Assembly: GCF_004335015.1 (NCBI RefSeq)
Contig: NZ_RQRU01000002.1
Coordinates: 248,001-312,000, forward strand
Length of the DNA: 64,000 nt
Reading direction: 5' to 3'
Source: Psychrobacter pygoscelis
GTDB lineage: Bacteria; Pseudomonadota; Gammaproteobacteria; Pseudomonadales; Moraxellaceae
Shown here in pieces: positions 1 through 9,823 of this stretch (positions are counted from its first letter, which is position 1; the number at the start of each line of letters is the position of its first letter). The position numbers and the translations under genes are program-made. The notes under the pieces are model-generated. The model saw only the letters and a list, made by a program, of their open reading frames with translations. It ran no database searches and was not told the DNA's origin.

Positions 1-930
1 TATGTGCATACCCAAGTCGGCAATCGTGCTCAGGCCGCTCGTGTTAACCAACGTTATGTCCCGCTTACTTATCAGCTCAAAACTGGTGAGCAGGTTGAGA
101 TTATTACCAAATCCTCTCGTGAGCCTAACCGAGACTGGTTAGTGGCGTCATTGGGCTATATCCATACCAATAGAGCGCGGTCTAAGCTTCGTCAATGGTT
201 CAATCGCCAAGACCGTGATAAGAATATTGAGATTGGACGGCAGATGCTAGCAAAAGAGCTTGATCGCCTCTCCGTACATCCTAACAGTATTGATTTGGCG
301 GATTATATTCAATTTTTTAACGCTAATACTGCTGATGATATCTTGGTCGGGCTGGTTACGGGCGACATAGGCCTGCACCAACTAACCAATCATATCTCCA
401 AGCAGCTTCAGCTTGAGCCTGAAAAAGATGATGAGGTATTTACTCCCAGTGTGCATCCTAAGGCCACAGGGAAATTAGATGCTTATAAGATCTGCGTCGA
501 TGGTTTAGACAATATTGAAATTAACCTTGCCGGCTGCTGTCACCCTGTTCACGGTGAGCCGATTGCGGGATTTATCACTCAATCTAAAGGCGTGAGCATC
601 CATAATAGGGGTTGCCCTGAGTATAATCGTATGATTGAGCGCGAACCTGAACGTAAAATTAGCGCAACATGGCATTCAAAGTCAGGTCGCCACCAGCCGG
701 TAAATATCTGCTTGGAAGCCTATGATCGACGCGGTCTACTACGAGATTTAACTCAGGTTATGGACAATGAGAATGTCAATATTCGTCAGGTTGAGACCAT
801 CAGTACCGATGACAATATTGCTTATTTGAAATTCCATATCGAAGTCGGTGGTCTATCACATTTGTCCAAACTACTGGCCAAGCTTGAGCAGCAACCTGGA
901 ATTCTGCACGCACGCCGTGACGTCACATAA
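1..930 (+). CDS. relA: GTP pyrophosphokinase RelA, C-terminal part (5' end outside window)
   Basis: This is the regulatory C-terminal half of the stringent-response (p)ppGpp synthetase; the catalytic domains lie left of the window and the reading frame is open to base 1. Visible parts are the end of the TGS domain (PLTYQLKTGEQVEIIT), the helical stretch with RDWLVASLGYIHTNRARSK and WFNRQDRDKN, the conserved zinc-finger/CC region GCCHPVHGEPIAGF with IHNRGCPEY, and a terminal ACT domain (VNICLEAYDRRGLLRDLTQV). The WFNRQDRDKNI block matches RelA rather than SpoT as I know the two families. In the cell the C-terminal half binds the ribosome and senses uncharged tRNA. No terminator is obvious before mutM, which begins 114 bases downstream. 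Confidence 0.93.
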   Translation, partial: YVHTQVGNRAQAARVNQRYVPLTYQLKTGEQVEIITKSSREPNRDWLVASLGYIHTNRARSKLRQWFNRQDRDKNIEIGRQMLAKELDRLSVHPNSIDLADYIQFFNANTADDILVGLVTGDIGLHQLTNHISKQLQLEPEKDDEVFTPSVHPKATGKLDAYKICVDGLDNIEINLAGCCHPVHGEPIAGFITQSKGVSIHNRGCPEYNRMIEREPERKISATWHSKSGRHQPVNICLEAYDRRGLLRDLTQVMDNENVNIRQVETISTDDNIAYLKFHIEVGGLSHLSKLLAKLEQQPGILHARRDVT

Positions 931-1044
931 CCTATGTATGGCCTATATTATTTATAGGTCATAAACTCTCAATAACGCTGATGATTGCCATTAAAGTCAT
1001 CATGAATCTCACTGCCCTCATACTCTGGATACTTTGTTTTAATT

Positions 1045-2004
1045 ATGCCTGAATTACCCGAGGTCGAAACCACCAAAGCGAGTCTTTCGCCACTAATTGG
1101 TCATACCATTAGCCAGGTTCAAGTCTTTCAGCCGAAGCTACGCTGGTCGATGCCATCAGACTTAAACCGTCTAGTCGGCTATCAGTTGCAAAGCGTATCG
1201 CGAAGGGCCAAATACCTTATATTAACTTTTAAGCCAGATCCGAGTATCAAAGCTGAGACGGACGCTAATACTACAGTGCCACCGACCAAACGTCTGCTTA
1301 TTCACTTAGGAATGTCCGGTAGCCTGCAACAGTACCCAGCTGACAGTGCTATTCGAAAACATGACCATTTAATCCTCAATTTTTCGGATGCTTCTGGAGC
1401 GCAGACCCAGCTTCATTATCACGATCCGAGACGCTTTGGAGCGGTACTCTGGCACGATGATTATGCTGACAAGCTGCTCAATCATTTAGGTGTAGAACCG
1501 TTATCTGAGACATTTACTGCAGAATATCTCTATAATATTATTCAGCGTATCGACCTGGCTGAAAATAAAAATACTGACAGCACTAAGCCTATAAGTAGGA
1601 CTAACAAGCGTCAAAGACGGCCCATAGAACGACCCATAAAGACCGTTATTATGGAGCAACAAGTGGTGGTAGGCGTCGGCAATATCTATGCTGCAGAGAG
1701 TCTGCATTTAGCTAAAATCCATCCAGCTACTCCAGCTAATGTATTAACGAAAACTCAGCTTGAGCTATTGGTCAAACATATAAAGAGCGTGTTGACTAAG
1801 TCCATTAAACTTGGCGGCTCTACATTGAAAGACTTTACGGTAGCCAGTGGTCAGACCGGCTACTTCCAGCAGACGCTACACGTATATGGTCGTCAAGGTG
1901 AGGCTTGCCTGCACTGCGGTCATACCCTTGATAACCTTAAGCTAGGCGGTAGAGCCAGTGTCTTTTGTCCACACTGTCAACCCTTGGCTTCATTGCCCAT
2001 TTAA
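1045..2004 (+). CDS. mutM: Formamidopyrimidine-DNA glycosylase (Fpg/MutM)
   Basis: Base-excision repair glycosylase/AP lyase that removes 8-oxoguanine and other oxidised purines. The N-terminus is PELPEVE directly after Met, giving the catalytic Pro and Glu and fixing the start although no good ribosome binding site is visible. Other signatures are HLGMSGSL, HDPRRFGA, the VGVGNIYAAE helix-two-turn-helix region and a C-terminal CX2C-X16-CX2C zinc finger (CLHCGH ... CPHCQ). At 319 residues it is longer than the usual ~270. The excess includes an acidic stretch near residues 70-80 and a basic, low-complexity insert around residues 175-195, just before the H2TH motif. It is monocistronic or trails relA. 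Confidence 0.95.
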   Translation: MPELPEVETTKASLSPLIGHTISQVQVFQPKLRWSMPSDLNRLVGYQLQSVSRRAKYLILTFKPDPSIKAETDANTTVPPTKRLLIHLGMSGSLQQYPADSAIRKHDHLILNFSDASGAQTQLHYHDPRRFGAVLWHDDYADKLLNHLGVEPLSETFTAEYLYNIIQRIDLAENKNTDSTKPISRTNKRQRRPIERPIKTVIMEQQVVVGVGNIYAAESLHLAKIHPATPANVLTKTQLELLVKHIKSVLTKSIKLGGSTLKDFTVASGQTGYFQQTLHVYGRQGEACLHCGHTLDNLKLGGRASVFCPHCQPLASLPI

Positions 2005-2135
2005 TTGTCTTGCTTATATGCTAACAACTTGTTTTAATAGCTACTATAGCCAAATAAGCTCAAGTTGAGCAGTCGCAAGGTGCGCATTGGTTATTTAAAT
2101 TTGCTTAGACAATATGCAACTTTGAGGATTCTATT

Positions 2136-2564
2136 ATGGTGGTAGTTCACCCTATTAAAAAAAATATACTTGCCCTTAGTACCGTCATAGCTTTGATGCT
2201 GACACAGCAGTCAGCACAAGCAGCCATAGAAATTGATGAGGCTAATTTTGGTCCCTCTTATGAGACCATGGTAGTTGATACGGTTGTAGGCAAGCCGCTG
2301 CAGTTAGTAAATGCAGTTGCTGGGACTGCCGCTTATATCGTCAGCCTTCCCTTCTCCGCTGTTGGTGGTAATGCAGATCAAGCTCAGCAAAAGCTATTTG
2401 TAGAGCCATGGCAAGCCATGAGTCGCTGCCTAGGCTGCACTGTAGCTGAAGACAATTACTATAAGTCACAGTCGAATAATGATGATGTCGTGCGTATCGT
2501 TGTCGATAAGCCTTCTGAGATATTAATTAGTACCAATGACCAAGTCATCGTTATGCCTCAATAA
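2136..2564 (+). CDS. Secreted/periplasmic protein of unknown function
   Basis: A 142-residue protein that I do not recognise. It starts with a basic n-region (HPIKKN) and a hydrophobic core ending in AQA, a good type I signal peptide with cleavage near residue 30. The mature part has a hydrophobic Ala/Val/Gly stretch (VNAVAGTAAYIVSLPFSAVGG, split here only for description) that could be a membrane-associated segment. A CLGC motif follows, then a short polar C-terminus ending in VIVMPQ. The start is supported by GAGG upstream. It stands alone between mutM and a bidirectional terminator. Confidence 0.75.
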   Translation: MVVVHPIKKNILALSTVIALMLTQQSAQAAIEIDEANFGPSYETMVVDTVVGKPLQLVNAVAGTAAYIVSLPFSAVGGNADQAQQKLFVEPWQAMSRCLGCTVAEDNYYKSQSNNDDVVRIVVDKPSEILISTNDQVIVMPQ

Positions 2565-3121
2565 TGTATTAAAGCATTGAGTGGCTAGTCATTGGCTGAA
2601 GCACAATCCAGCTGGTATGGCCTATAAAGGTGCTGCTCCACTATAGTGGATTCAAGTTGAAGCTGCTATCTATGTTAATACTACTGAAATTTAATATCTA
2701 TTGACTAGTCTAGTAGTGGCTAATGGTAAATGATGCTAGGGTAGATACTCTATAACCGTTACCTAAGAACTTTTGCTTTATTCGAACGATCTGGCCTATA
2801 TTTCTTTATACTACATTTCTAGTACTGTCACTTTCATAATTATTTAACTCTACTAGCCTACAATCTTTTGAGTCAATTCAGTTAAACACTACTAAAAAGG
2901 GCCAACTCATTGAGTTGGCCCTTTTGTTCTAGATTTAGACTAGTATGCTGCTTCAATCTATAAGCTGAAGCACTGTTCTTAACATGCAGACTATATAACT
3001 GGGAAATAACACATTTCACTCAACATCTAAAGAGTTGCCTAAAGAGCAAGAGTAGTCATGAACCTGCTTTAAACAATCTATACTCTATAGCCAACATCTT
3101 GCAGTGGATACTTTGACCCTA
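2565..3121. other. Intergenic region between unknown secreted gene and mscL
   Basis: This stretch separates two convergent genes and is AT-rich with stops in all frames. Its only clear element is the perfect inverted repeat at 2895-2925, listed separately as a terminator. The segment 2636-2660 has a short partial palindrome (CCACTATAGTGG), but I could not assign it to any known element. Confidence 0.6.
2895..2925. terminator. Bidirectional rho-independent terminator
   Basis: Perfect 15-bp arms (2895-2909 and 2911-2925) form a GC-rich hairpin of the form AAAAGGGCC...GGCCCTTTT. The flanking A-run and T-run mean it can act in both directions. It serves the plus-strand secreted-protein gene and the minus-strand mscL. 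Confidence 0.85.
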
Positions 3122-3565
3122 CTATTTGAGAGTAGTGGTTGAAGAGTTACCAAGCTTGCTACTAATCTCACGCAGTAATACTATTTCTTCAGCAGGTGCA
3201 GCTGGGGCTTCTTCTTCTTTACGGCGTAATCTATTAACTGCTTTCACCATCATAAAGATAATAAATGCCAAGATTAAGAAGTTAATCAGTACGGTAATAA
3301 AGTTACCATAAGCTAATATAGGTACACCCGCTTCTTTTAGTGCGTCGTAATTTCTAGCAACGCCTTCAGGTACGTTTCCTAGTACCACAAACATGTTTTT
3401 GAAATTCAATTCGCCGCCGAATATCATCGCCACAATTGGCATAATGATATCTTCAACCAGTGAAGTAGTAATGGTACTAAAGGCGCCGCCAATGATAACA
3501 CCGACTGCAAGATCCATTACATTGCCCTTGAGGGCAAATTCTTTAAACTCAGACATCATACTCAT
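3122..3565 (-). CDS. mscL: Large-conductance mechanosensitive channel MscL
   Basis: Inner-membrane homopentameric channel that opens under membrane tension to release solutes during hypo-osmotic shock. The 147-residue product begins [23 protein letters not shown], with the amphipathic N-terminal helix followed by TM1 containing the gating-pore GVIIGGAF segment. A periplasmic loop comes next, then TM2 ([19 protein letters not shown]) and a charged cytoplasmic helix RLRRKEEE. Length and order match the family (~136 residues) with a short Ser/Thr-rich tail. Start choice among three near N-terminal Met codons is uncertain by a few residues. It is transcribed alone toward the terminator at 2895. 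Confidence 0.97.
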   Translation of the reverse strand: MSMMSEFKEFALKGNVMDLAVGVIIGGAFSTITTSLVEDIIMPIVAMIFGGELNFKNMFVVLGNVPEGVARNYDALKEAGVPILAYGNFITVLINFLILAFIIFMMVKAVNRLRRKEEEAPAAPAEEIVLLREISSKLGNSSTTTLK

Positions 3566-3928
3566 AGCATATTATCCTCAATGTATTATTTAGTATTTTA
3601 TACATTAAATACTTGTTTGATTTAGCATAACTATTTAGCCATGCTGTGTTAGCGCGAATAGATAATGATTCTCATTTATATCTACTCTAGTGACATTAAA
3701 GCAAAAAAAGGCCAAAAAAAATAGTAGCAAGAACCGGAAAATAACTATCCAATTCGCTGCTACTAATTTTCACATCGGGCATGTTTTTCACATAGAGGAC
3801 AAGTATGCCTATAATCGCTATTTTACTGAATAAAAGTTTAGTAGTAAATTGTCATCATTTAGTTACAAACTCTTAAGCAAATAAATCAAACGACTCATCC
3901 TAGTACCCTAATGTTAAGCATCTTGCTC
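3566..3928. other. Intergenic region between typA and mscL
   Basis: AT-rich spacer downstream of typA and upstream of mscL on the minus strand. It holds the candidate typA terminator (3714-3764) and presumably the mscL promoter near 3590-3680; no coding frame of note. Confidence 0.5.
3714..3764 (-). terminator. Probable terminator of typA
   Basis: Read on the minus strand, 7-bp arms AGTAGCA/TGCTACT (3758-3764 and 3723-3729) enclose a loop that can partly pair internally. They are followed by a run of T residues (3714-3721). The loop is large, so efficiency is uncertain. Confidence 0.5.
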
Positions 3929-5776
3929 TTAGGCATCTTTCTTACGAGCATGACGCTTACGCTCACTCTCAGTCAAATAGCGCTTACGGAGGCGAATAGC
4001 TTTAGGTGTGACTTCAACCAGTTCATCATCTTGAATAAATTCAAGAGCCTGTTCAAGAGTAAACTTGACAGCTGGGGTCAAAGTAAGTGCTTCGTCAGTA
4101 CCACTGGCTCGAACGTTAGTTAGCTGCTTAGCAGTGGTTGGGTTCACCACCATATCATCGCTACGCGAGTTAAGCCCGACGATCATACCTTCATAAACCT
4201 CAAGCTGTGGCTCAGCGAATAGCTTACCACGCTTTTGCAGATTGAATAGGGCGAAGCCTAGGCAAGTACCTGTCGCCATCGACACCAACACACCGTTAGA
4301 GCGGCCGCCTACTTCACCGATCTTCTGTGGTCCATAATGCGAGAAACTAGAGGTCATGATACCGCTACCTGAGGTCAGAGTCAGAAACTCTGAACGGAAG
4401 CCGATAAGACCACGAGCTGGCATCGTCGCTTCAATACGCATACGGCCTTTGCCATCGAGCTGCATATCGGTCATCTCACCCTTACGTAGACCCACTTGCT
4501 CCATAATAGCGCCTTGATGCTCTTCTTGAACATCAAAGATCACATTTTCATAAGGCTCTTGAAGCTCACCATCTATTTCTTTTACGATAACTTCTGGACC
4601 AGAGACACCAAGCTCAAACCCTTCGCGGCGCATGTTTTCAATCAAAACTGATAGATGCAGCTCACCACGACCTGAAACTTTAAATTTATCAGGAGATTCG
4701 GTGTCTTCGACACGTAAGGCCACGTTATGGATAAGTTCACGCTCTAAACGCTCGCGGATATTACGCGATGTTACAAACTTACCTTCACGACCAGCAAACG
4801 GCGAGTTGTTAACTTGGAAGTTCATAGAGACCGTAGGTTCATCGACTGTCAATGCTGGTAGCGCTTCAACGTTATTTGGGTCACAAATAGTGTCAGAAAT
4901 ATTTAGCGCGTCAATACCGGTAATACAAACAATGTCACCTGCTTGAGCGCTATCAACATCAATACGATCTAGACCATGGTAGCCCATGATTTTTAGGATT
5001 CGGCCATTGCGGGTCTTGCCATCTTTATCGATAACAGTGACTTGGGTATTGGTCTTGACCTGACCACGCTCAATACGACCGATACCGATAACCCCAACAA
5101 AGCTATTATAGTCGAGGCTTGAGATTTGCATTCTAAATGGCGCATCGGCGTCAACCTGAGGGGGCTGAACGACATTGACAATAGTCTCAAAAAGAGGCGT
5201 CATATCTTCTGCCAAATCATCAGCTTCCAGCCCCGCTACACCATTTAGAGCAGAAGCATAAACGATTGGGAAATCTAGCTGCTCATCAGTAGCGCCAAGA
5301 TTGTCAAACAAGTCAAAAATCTGATCCATTACCCAGTCAGGACGTGAGCCTGGACGGTCGATTTTGTTAATAACAACGATAGGTTTGAGACCTTGTTCAA
5401 AGGCCTTTGAAGTCACAAAGCGAGTCTGCGGCATAGGACCATCTACAGCATCGACGACCAGTAGCACACAGTCAACCATAGACATAACACGTTCTACTTC
5501 ACCACCAAAGTCAGCGTGACCTGGCGTATCTACGATATTAATACGGTATTCTGTATCATCTTTCTTGTTGTACCATTTTAAAGCTGTATTCTTAGCCAGA
5601 ATGGTAATACCACGTTCTTGCTCAATATCCCCTGAGTCCATCGCGCGCTCTGCAATATTTGCGCGGTCATCAAAGGTACCTGACTGGTGTAATAGCTTAT
5701 CTACTAGCGTTGTTTTACCGTGGTCAACGTGGGCAATGATTGCAATATTACGCAGGTTCTGAATGTCGTTCGCCAT
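3929..5776 (-). CDS. typA: Ribosome-associated GTPase TypA/BipA
   Basis: Translational GTPase of the EF-G/LepA family that binds 70S ribosomes and supports ribosome assembly and growth under stress and cold. The 615-residue product begins [23 protein letters not shown] with the P-loop AHVDHGKT, then switch [17 protein letters not shown] and NKIDRPGSR (G4). Domains II, III and V and the C-terminal BipA-specific domain ([16 protein letters not shown] ... RLRKRYL) follow. Length is normal for the family (~605-615). It has its own promoter region upstream and a candidate terminator downstream. Confidence 0.97.
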   Translation of the reverse strand: MANDIQNLRNIAIIAHVDHGKTTLVDKLLHQSGTFDDRANIAERAMDSGDIEQERGITILAKNTALKWYNKKDDTEYRINIVDTPGHADFGGEVERVMSMVDCVLLVVDAVDGPMPQTRFVTSKAFEQGLKPIVVINKIDRPGSRPDWVMDQIFDLFDNLGATDEQLDFPIVYASALNGVAGLEADDLAEDMTPLFETIVNVVQPPQVDADAPFRMQISSLDYNSFVGVIGIGRIERGQVKTNTQVTVIDKDGKTRNGRILKIMGYHGLDRIDVDSAQAGDIVCITGIDALNISDTICDPNNVEALPALTVDEPTVSMNFQVNNSPFAGREGKFVTSRNIRERLERELIHNVALRVEDTESPDKFKVSGRGELHLSVLIENMRREGFELGVSGPEVIVKEIDGELQEPYENVIFDVQEEHQGAIMEQVGLRKGEMTDMQLDGKGRMRIEATMPARGLIGFRSEFLTLTSGSGIMTSSFSHYGPQKIGEVGGRSNGVLVSMATGTCLGFALFNLQKRGKLFAEPQLEVYEGMIVGLNSRSDDMVVNPTTAKQLTNVRASGTDEALTLTPAVKFTLEQALEFIQDDELVEVTPKAIRLRKRYLTESERKRHARKKDA

Positions 5777-6103
5777 ATAAAGTGCTCTTTTGGTTATATA
5801 AAATACCTTAAACTAAAACCTACCTAGCATTAGTGCAAATAATATCAGCACCAAGCTAAGCGATTATAAGTTCTTAGGGCAGGTAGTATATCATTATTAA
5901 GTGATAAATTTGTGACTTAAGTGGACTAGAGTTTCACTATAAAGGTAATTAGCGGTATTAGCCACCTATAGCTATACCCCATCTCTAGTTATAATAAGGC
6001 TTTTGATAATAAATTTTATTAAATTATCCTTCAGCACAATAGAAAAAAGCCACCATTATGGTGGCTTTTTTACTGAAATACTAACTAATAACTAAAGCGA
6101 GAT
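5777..6103. other. Intergenic region between ompA-like gene and typA
   Basis: Spacer downstream of the ompA-like gene and upstream of typA, both on the minus strand. It contains the strong terminator at 6043-6071 and AT-rich sequence expected to carry the typA promoter. Confidence 0.5.
6043..6071 (-). terminator. Rho-independent terminator of the ompA-like gene
   Basis: Arms 6043-6056 and 6058-6071 are perfectly complementary (AAAAAAGCCACCAT with its complement), with a T-run after the hairpin in the direction of the gene ending at 6104. The symmetric A/T flanks make it potentially bidirectional. Confidence 0.88.
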
Positions 6104-7429
6104 TTATTGAACAACCATATCTTTAGTTTGATCAACAGTCATAGTTTTGTCACCAGTAATGATGGCATAAACACGACGGTTCATTGCACGACCTTCTTCA
6201 GTATCGTTTGGCGCGATTGGACGGTCATAACCGTAACCAACAGTGCTTAAGCGGCCTGGAGCGATACCGAACTGGTTAGTCAACATAGACTTAACAGCTA
6301 CAGCACGGGCTTCAGATAGACGCTGGTTGTAGCGTGCTGAAGGACCAGTTTTAGAAGCGTGACCTTCGATACGAGCTGTTGAGTTAGGATACTCGCGCAT
6401 CTTCTCAGCTACTTTAGCGATTTCAGGCTGGTACTGAGCTTTGATGTTAGACTTATCGTTGTCGAAGAAGACACGAAGTTCCATTTTCAATTCGTCAGTT
6501 AGATCGACTTGACGTGCACAGCCGCGCTCGTCAACGACGACATTCATTGCAGTACCTGGGCAAGCATCTTCAGCATCGATTACGCCATCGCCATCAGAGT
6601 CAACTTCTTGTTGAACTGGCTCTACAACGACTACTGGAGTAGTGTCAACTAATGGCGCTTCAGGCTCTACAGTAGGTGGTACTGCTACTGTTGGCGCTAG
6701 GTGACCACCTAGTACAACTTCTAGACCAGCTAAGGCCATGCCTTCCCACCAGTCGTTATCGAAGTTATGGATAGCACGAGCTTCACCACGTAGGCTTAGT
6801 GCGTCATTGATGCGGTACATAGCACCAAGACCTAGGTTACCGATAGTGTCAGTAGACTCAGCAACTTCAGTTCCTGCAGGTACGTTTTGACCAGCTTTAG
6901 TACCTTGGGCATTACCAGTAGCGGTATAAGCTTCTTGGTTTTCTACTTTAATCTTAGACTGACCAGCACCAACTAGTACGTATGGCTTGAATGGGCTTTC
7001 AGTGTAACCACTGAACTCTTCAGTACCGATTAGGAAGTTACCAGATAGGGTTTGCTGTTCAACGTCAAAACGGTTAACACCAGCTTTAGCTGAATCTTCT
7101 GAAGCTTCGCCATTAGCGTTAGAAACACCATACTCAACTTGGAACTGAGTAGAAGGAGTTAATTCGATACCAAGGGCAGCACCAGTGTAAAGACCGCTTT
7201 CTTGAGCAACGCCACCGTTGTTATTACCACGATTGCCATTACCAATTACATCGCCATTAGCGTTTTCATATAAGTTTTTACCGGTACGAAGCACATCACG
7301 CTGTTCGTCAGCAGCTTCGTCAGTATAGTGATAACCTAGTAATAGGGGGCTAACTGTAACACCAGCAGTTGCTGCCATTGGTGCTGCAGCTACTGCAACT
7401 AATGCTAGAGCAATTTTATTCAATTTCAT
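6104..7429 (-). CDS. ompA: OmpA-family outer membrane porin
   Basis: Outer-membrane beta-barrel protein that anchors the membrane to peptidoglycan. The start at 7429 is set by GGAGGA eight bases upstream; an upstream in-frame codon at 7459 lacks such a site. The 441-residue product has a signal peptide (LALVAVAAAPMAATA, cleavage near residue 22) and a beta-barrel region to about residue 235. A Pro/Val-rich linker follows, then one calcium-binding TSP3-like repeat (DSDGDGVIDAEDACPG) and a C-terminal OmpA domain with the peptidoglycan-binding helix region RIEGHASKTG and NQRLSEARA. The barrel carries Asn/Gly-rich loops (NGNRGNNNGG). A long 5' region suggests strong or regulated expression. Confidence 0.93.
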   Translation of the reverse strand: MKLNKIALALVAVAAAPMAATAGVTVSPLLLGYHYTDEAADEQRDVLRTGKNLYENANGDVIGNGNRGNNNGGVAQESGLYTGAALGIELTPSTQFQVEYGVSNANGEASEDSAKAGVNRFDVEQQTLSGNFLIGTEEFSGYTESPFKPYVLVGAGQSKIKVENQEAYTATGNAQGTKAGQNVPAGTEVAESTDTIGNLGLGAMYRINDALSLRGEARAIHNFDNDWWEGMALAGLEVVLGGHLAPTVAVPPTVEPEAPLVDTTPVVVVEPVQQEVDSDGDGVIDAEDACPGTAMNVVVDERGCARQVDLTDELKMELRVFFDNDKSNIKAQYQPEIAKVAEKMREYPNSTARIEGHASKTGPSARYNQRLSEARAVAVKSMLTNQFGIAPGRLSTVGYGYDRPIAPNDTEEGRAMNRRVYAIITGDKTMTVDQTKDMVVQ

Positions 7430-8429
7430 GGACTTCCTCCAAAGGATGATTTGAGTCATGCATTAAGCAAAACCAACTTTCAACTGTATCCTATAGTAAG
7501 TTACCCTCTAAAAGGGATATACCACACTATAAAACAATTACGAAGTAGCTTAGCGACTATCATTAAAGTTTACAACTTTTTTCTGTTAGCAGCTACACAT
7601 TATTACATCTTAACATACAAATAGTATCTAAATCAGCAAGGTAACTTTCAATATTATACAGAGAACCCAAGCAATTTAAGACACTAATACCTATAAGGTA
7701 CAGTCATTAATAATCAGCTTTTTACATTAAACGGCATATTACCGTTATCGATAAAATTGAAAAAACGATTACTGTCAAAATAATACTAACAACTGGTATT
7801 AACCTACTATGGAAGCTAAAGTTATACAGAAAGGCAAAACTATCTTCTAGCTTTCACCCACCACACTTTAGCAATACTTTCAAATCTTTTTAAACTTAGA
7901 TTATTAGTTTAATCCATATCAACTAATTAAGCTACTCGCTACATTAAATTGTAACTAATTTGAAACAAATTATGACATTCTCACTTTAATCGCCAATAAA
8001 ACTAATGCTACCTATAACTAAATATTGAAATAACCTGTTATTACCTGTATTAATAAGACTTATAAAAAAAAATTAACTATTAAAACTTATTTTTTAATTA
8101 ATTTTACCAGTTAATATTCGTTATTTTTGCTCTGTAGCTCTGTGCCTGCTTGATTTACCCTCTCAATAAAATTAAGGGCTGAGTAATGAAGTGGTTATGC
8201 GGTTAAGTATATGAATAGTGATCTTAGCTGATTTTTCATGCTGTTATTAATCATAGTGCTTAGATATTTATCTTGTGAATAGCACACAAGACTTTGAAAA
8301 GTTGCATCGTATGCTCGTATAGCGACTAGCTGATTTTAGACTAAATCAACTTTTATCCCTAAGAGAAAGCTTCGATATAGACAATAAAGCGCCGCCTACA
8401 CTAATAATAAAAACAATGAGGAAGTTAGC
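7430..8429. other. 1-kb AT-rich divergent intergenic region
   Basis: Spacer between the ompA-like gene (minus) and the pseudopilin gene (plus). It is very AT-rich, with A/T tracts around 8055-8105, and shows no reading frame with plausible composition. It must hold both divergent promoters, but I could not assign hexamers with confidence. Confidence 0.5.
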
Positions 8430-8975
8430 ATGTATTCAGTGGAGCAAAAACAAGGAAAAACCTTAATAGAACTATTAGTGGTGATGATCATTTTAGGCAT
8501 TGTTCTTACTCTAGCGGCTCCTAGCATCAAGCAACTGCGAGCCAATATGGAAGCAAAACGGATTAGAGCGCAACTATTTAGCACATTAAAACAAGCCAGG
8601 TCAGAGAGTTATATTACCAGACAGAACATTTTATTTTGTTTGGCCGCAGGTAGCGGTATTTGTCAAAAAGATAATGGCAAATTATTATTACTATTCGTTG
8701 ATAAAAATAATAATAAACGCTTTGATACTTTAAGTGATCAATTAATCCTCAAAGAAGCTTTAAATTTAAAATACGCTACGTTGCGCCTAAGAGCCTCTGG
8801 CCACGCTTATGTCAAATTCTTTGGTAGTACGGGAACACCAAAAGGTTATCAAGGCCACGTTAAATACTGTCCAACCAACTCCGACCCCAATCTTATGTAT
8901 CAGGTATCATTTAACCTACTAGGAGGGCTTAAATATAAACCAAATCAGCAGCATGCGACGGGTTGTGATAAGTAG
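8430..8975 (+). CDS. GspH/FimT-family type IV pseudopilin
   Basis: A minor pilin-like protein expected at the tip or initiation complex of a type IV pilus. The N-terminus has the class III prepilin signal QGKTLIELLVVMIILGIV: Gly9 at -1, Lys10 at +1, Glu14 at +5, then the hydrophobic alpha1-N helix. This is followed by a FimT/GspH-type body with QARSESYITRQN. Three cysteines occur late or mid-protein (residues near 71, 78 and 152) plus one near the C-terminus. The start has AGGAAG at a good distance. Lys at +1 is unusual, since Phe or Met is typical. No other pilus gene is adjacent; it faces pdxJ. Confidence 0.82.
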   Translation: MYSVEQKQGKTLIELLVVMIILGIVLTLAAPSIKQLRANMEAKRIRAQLFSTLKQARSESYITRQNILFCLAAGSGICQKDNGKLLLLFVDKNNNKRFDTLSDQLILKEALNLKYATLRLRASGHAYVKFFGSTGTPKGYQGHVKYCPTNSDPNLMYQVSFNLLGGLKYKPNQQHATGCDK

Positions 8976-9024
8976 GTAGGATTGTCATTAGAATCTTTGT
9001 CACTAAAGCTACTGCTAGCAAGTT

Positions 9025-9771
9025 TCACTGACTCATCGCGGCCTTCATGGCTTTGACAGCATCAGCTAGTCCCATAAAGATAGCGTCAGCAATCAGCGCA
9101 TGGCCAATATTCAGCTCATAAATGCCGTCAATTTTTGCAATTGTAGTTACATTGTCCCGCGTTAGACCGTGACCTGCGTTCACAATAAGTGATGAGTTTT
9201 GCGACTTAGCAAAATCTACTGCTGTTAGAATTCTATCCAGTTCTTGTTGTTCTTTTATGGCATCGTTAGCTAGCCCTGCTTCGGCATAAGCGCCAGTATG
9301 CAGCTCTATCGCATCAGCTTGGCAAGCATTAGCTGCTTCGATTTGAGCAGGTTCAGGATCGATAAATAGCGACACCTTGCAGCCAGCCGTATGCAGCTTT
9401 GCGATGACCTCGGCAATGTGTGATTGCTGAGCCACAACATCAAGACCGCCTTCTGTGGTTAGCTCTTCACGCTTCTCTGGTACTAAACACACCCATTCGG
9501 GTTTTACCTTACAGGCAATGTCAACCATTTCAGCAGTAGCAGCCAGCTCAAGATTCATCCGTGTAGTCAGCTTATCTGCCATCTCGAAGACGTCAGCATC
9601 TTGGATATGACGCCGATCTTCTCGAAGGTGCAAGGTGATACCATCGGCCCCTGCTTGCTCACACAGTAATGCAGCTTCTAGCGGGCTAGGGTACGGTACG
9701 CCCCGAGCTTGACGCAACGTAGCGACATGATCAATATTGACACCTAATAATGGGCGATGGCTTGTCGTCAT
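9025..9771 (-). CDS. pdxJ: Pyridoxine 5'-phosphate synthase PdxJ
   Basis: Catalyses the last step of de novo vitamin B6 synthesis, condensing 1-deoxyxylulose 5-phosphate with 3-amino-2-oxopropyl phosphate. Family blocks seen: [69 protein letters not shown] and NAGHGLT. The start at 9771 (MTTSHRPLL) is preceded by AAGG and fits the family. A GTG at 9786 in the same frame would add five residues. It is the last gene of the lepA-lepB-rnc-era-recO-pdxJ cluster. Confidence 0.95.
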   Translation of the reverse strand: MTTSHRPLLGVNIDHVATLRQARGVPYPSPLEAALLCEQAGADGITLHLREDRRHIQDADVFEMADKLTTRMNLELAATAEMVDIACKVKPEWVCLVPEKREELTTEGGLDVVAQQSHIAEVIAKLHTAGCKVSLFIDPEPAQIEAANACQADAIELHTGAYAEAGLANDAIKEQQELDRILTAVDFAKSQNSSLIVNAGHGLTRDNVTTIAKIDGIYELNIGHALIADAIFMGLADAVKAMKAAMSQ

Positions 9772-9823
9772 AACCTTAAGTCTCACATTTAAAATTGGAT
9801 GTATAATATAGGTTTATTTTAAG

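Noticed and set aside
3126-3311. Frames antisense to mscL, typA, smc and hsd genes
   Set aside because: They are shadows of strongly recognised genes on the other strand.
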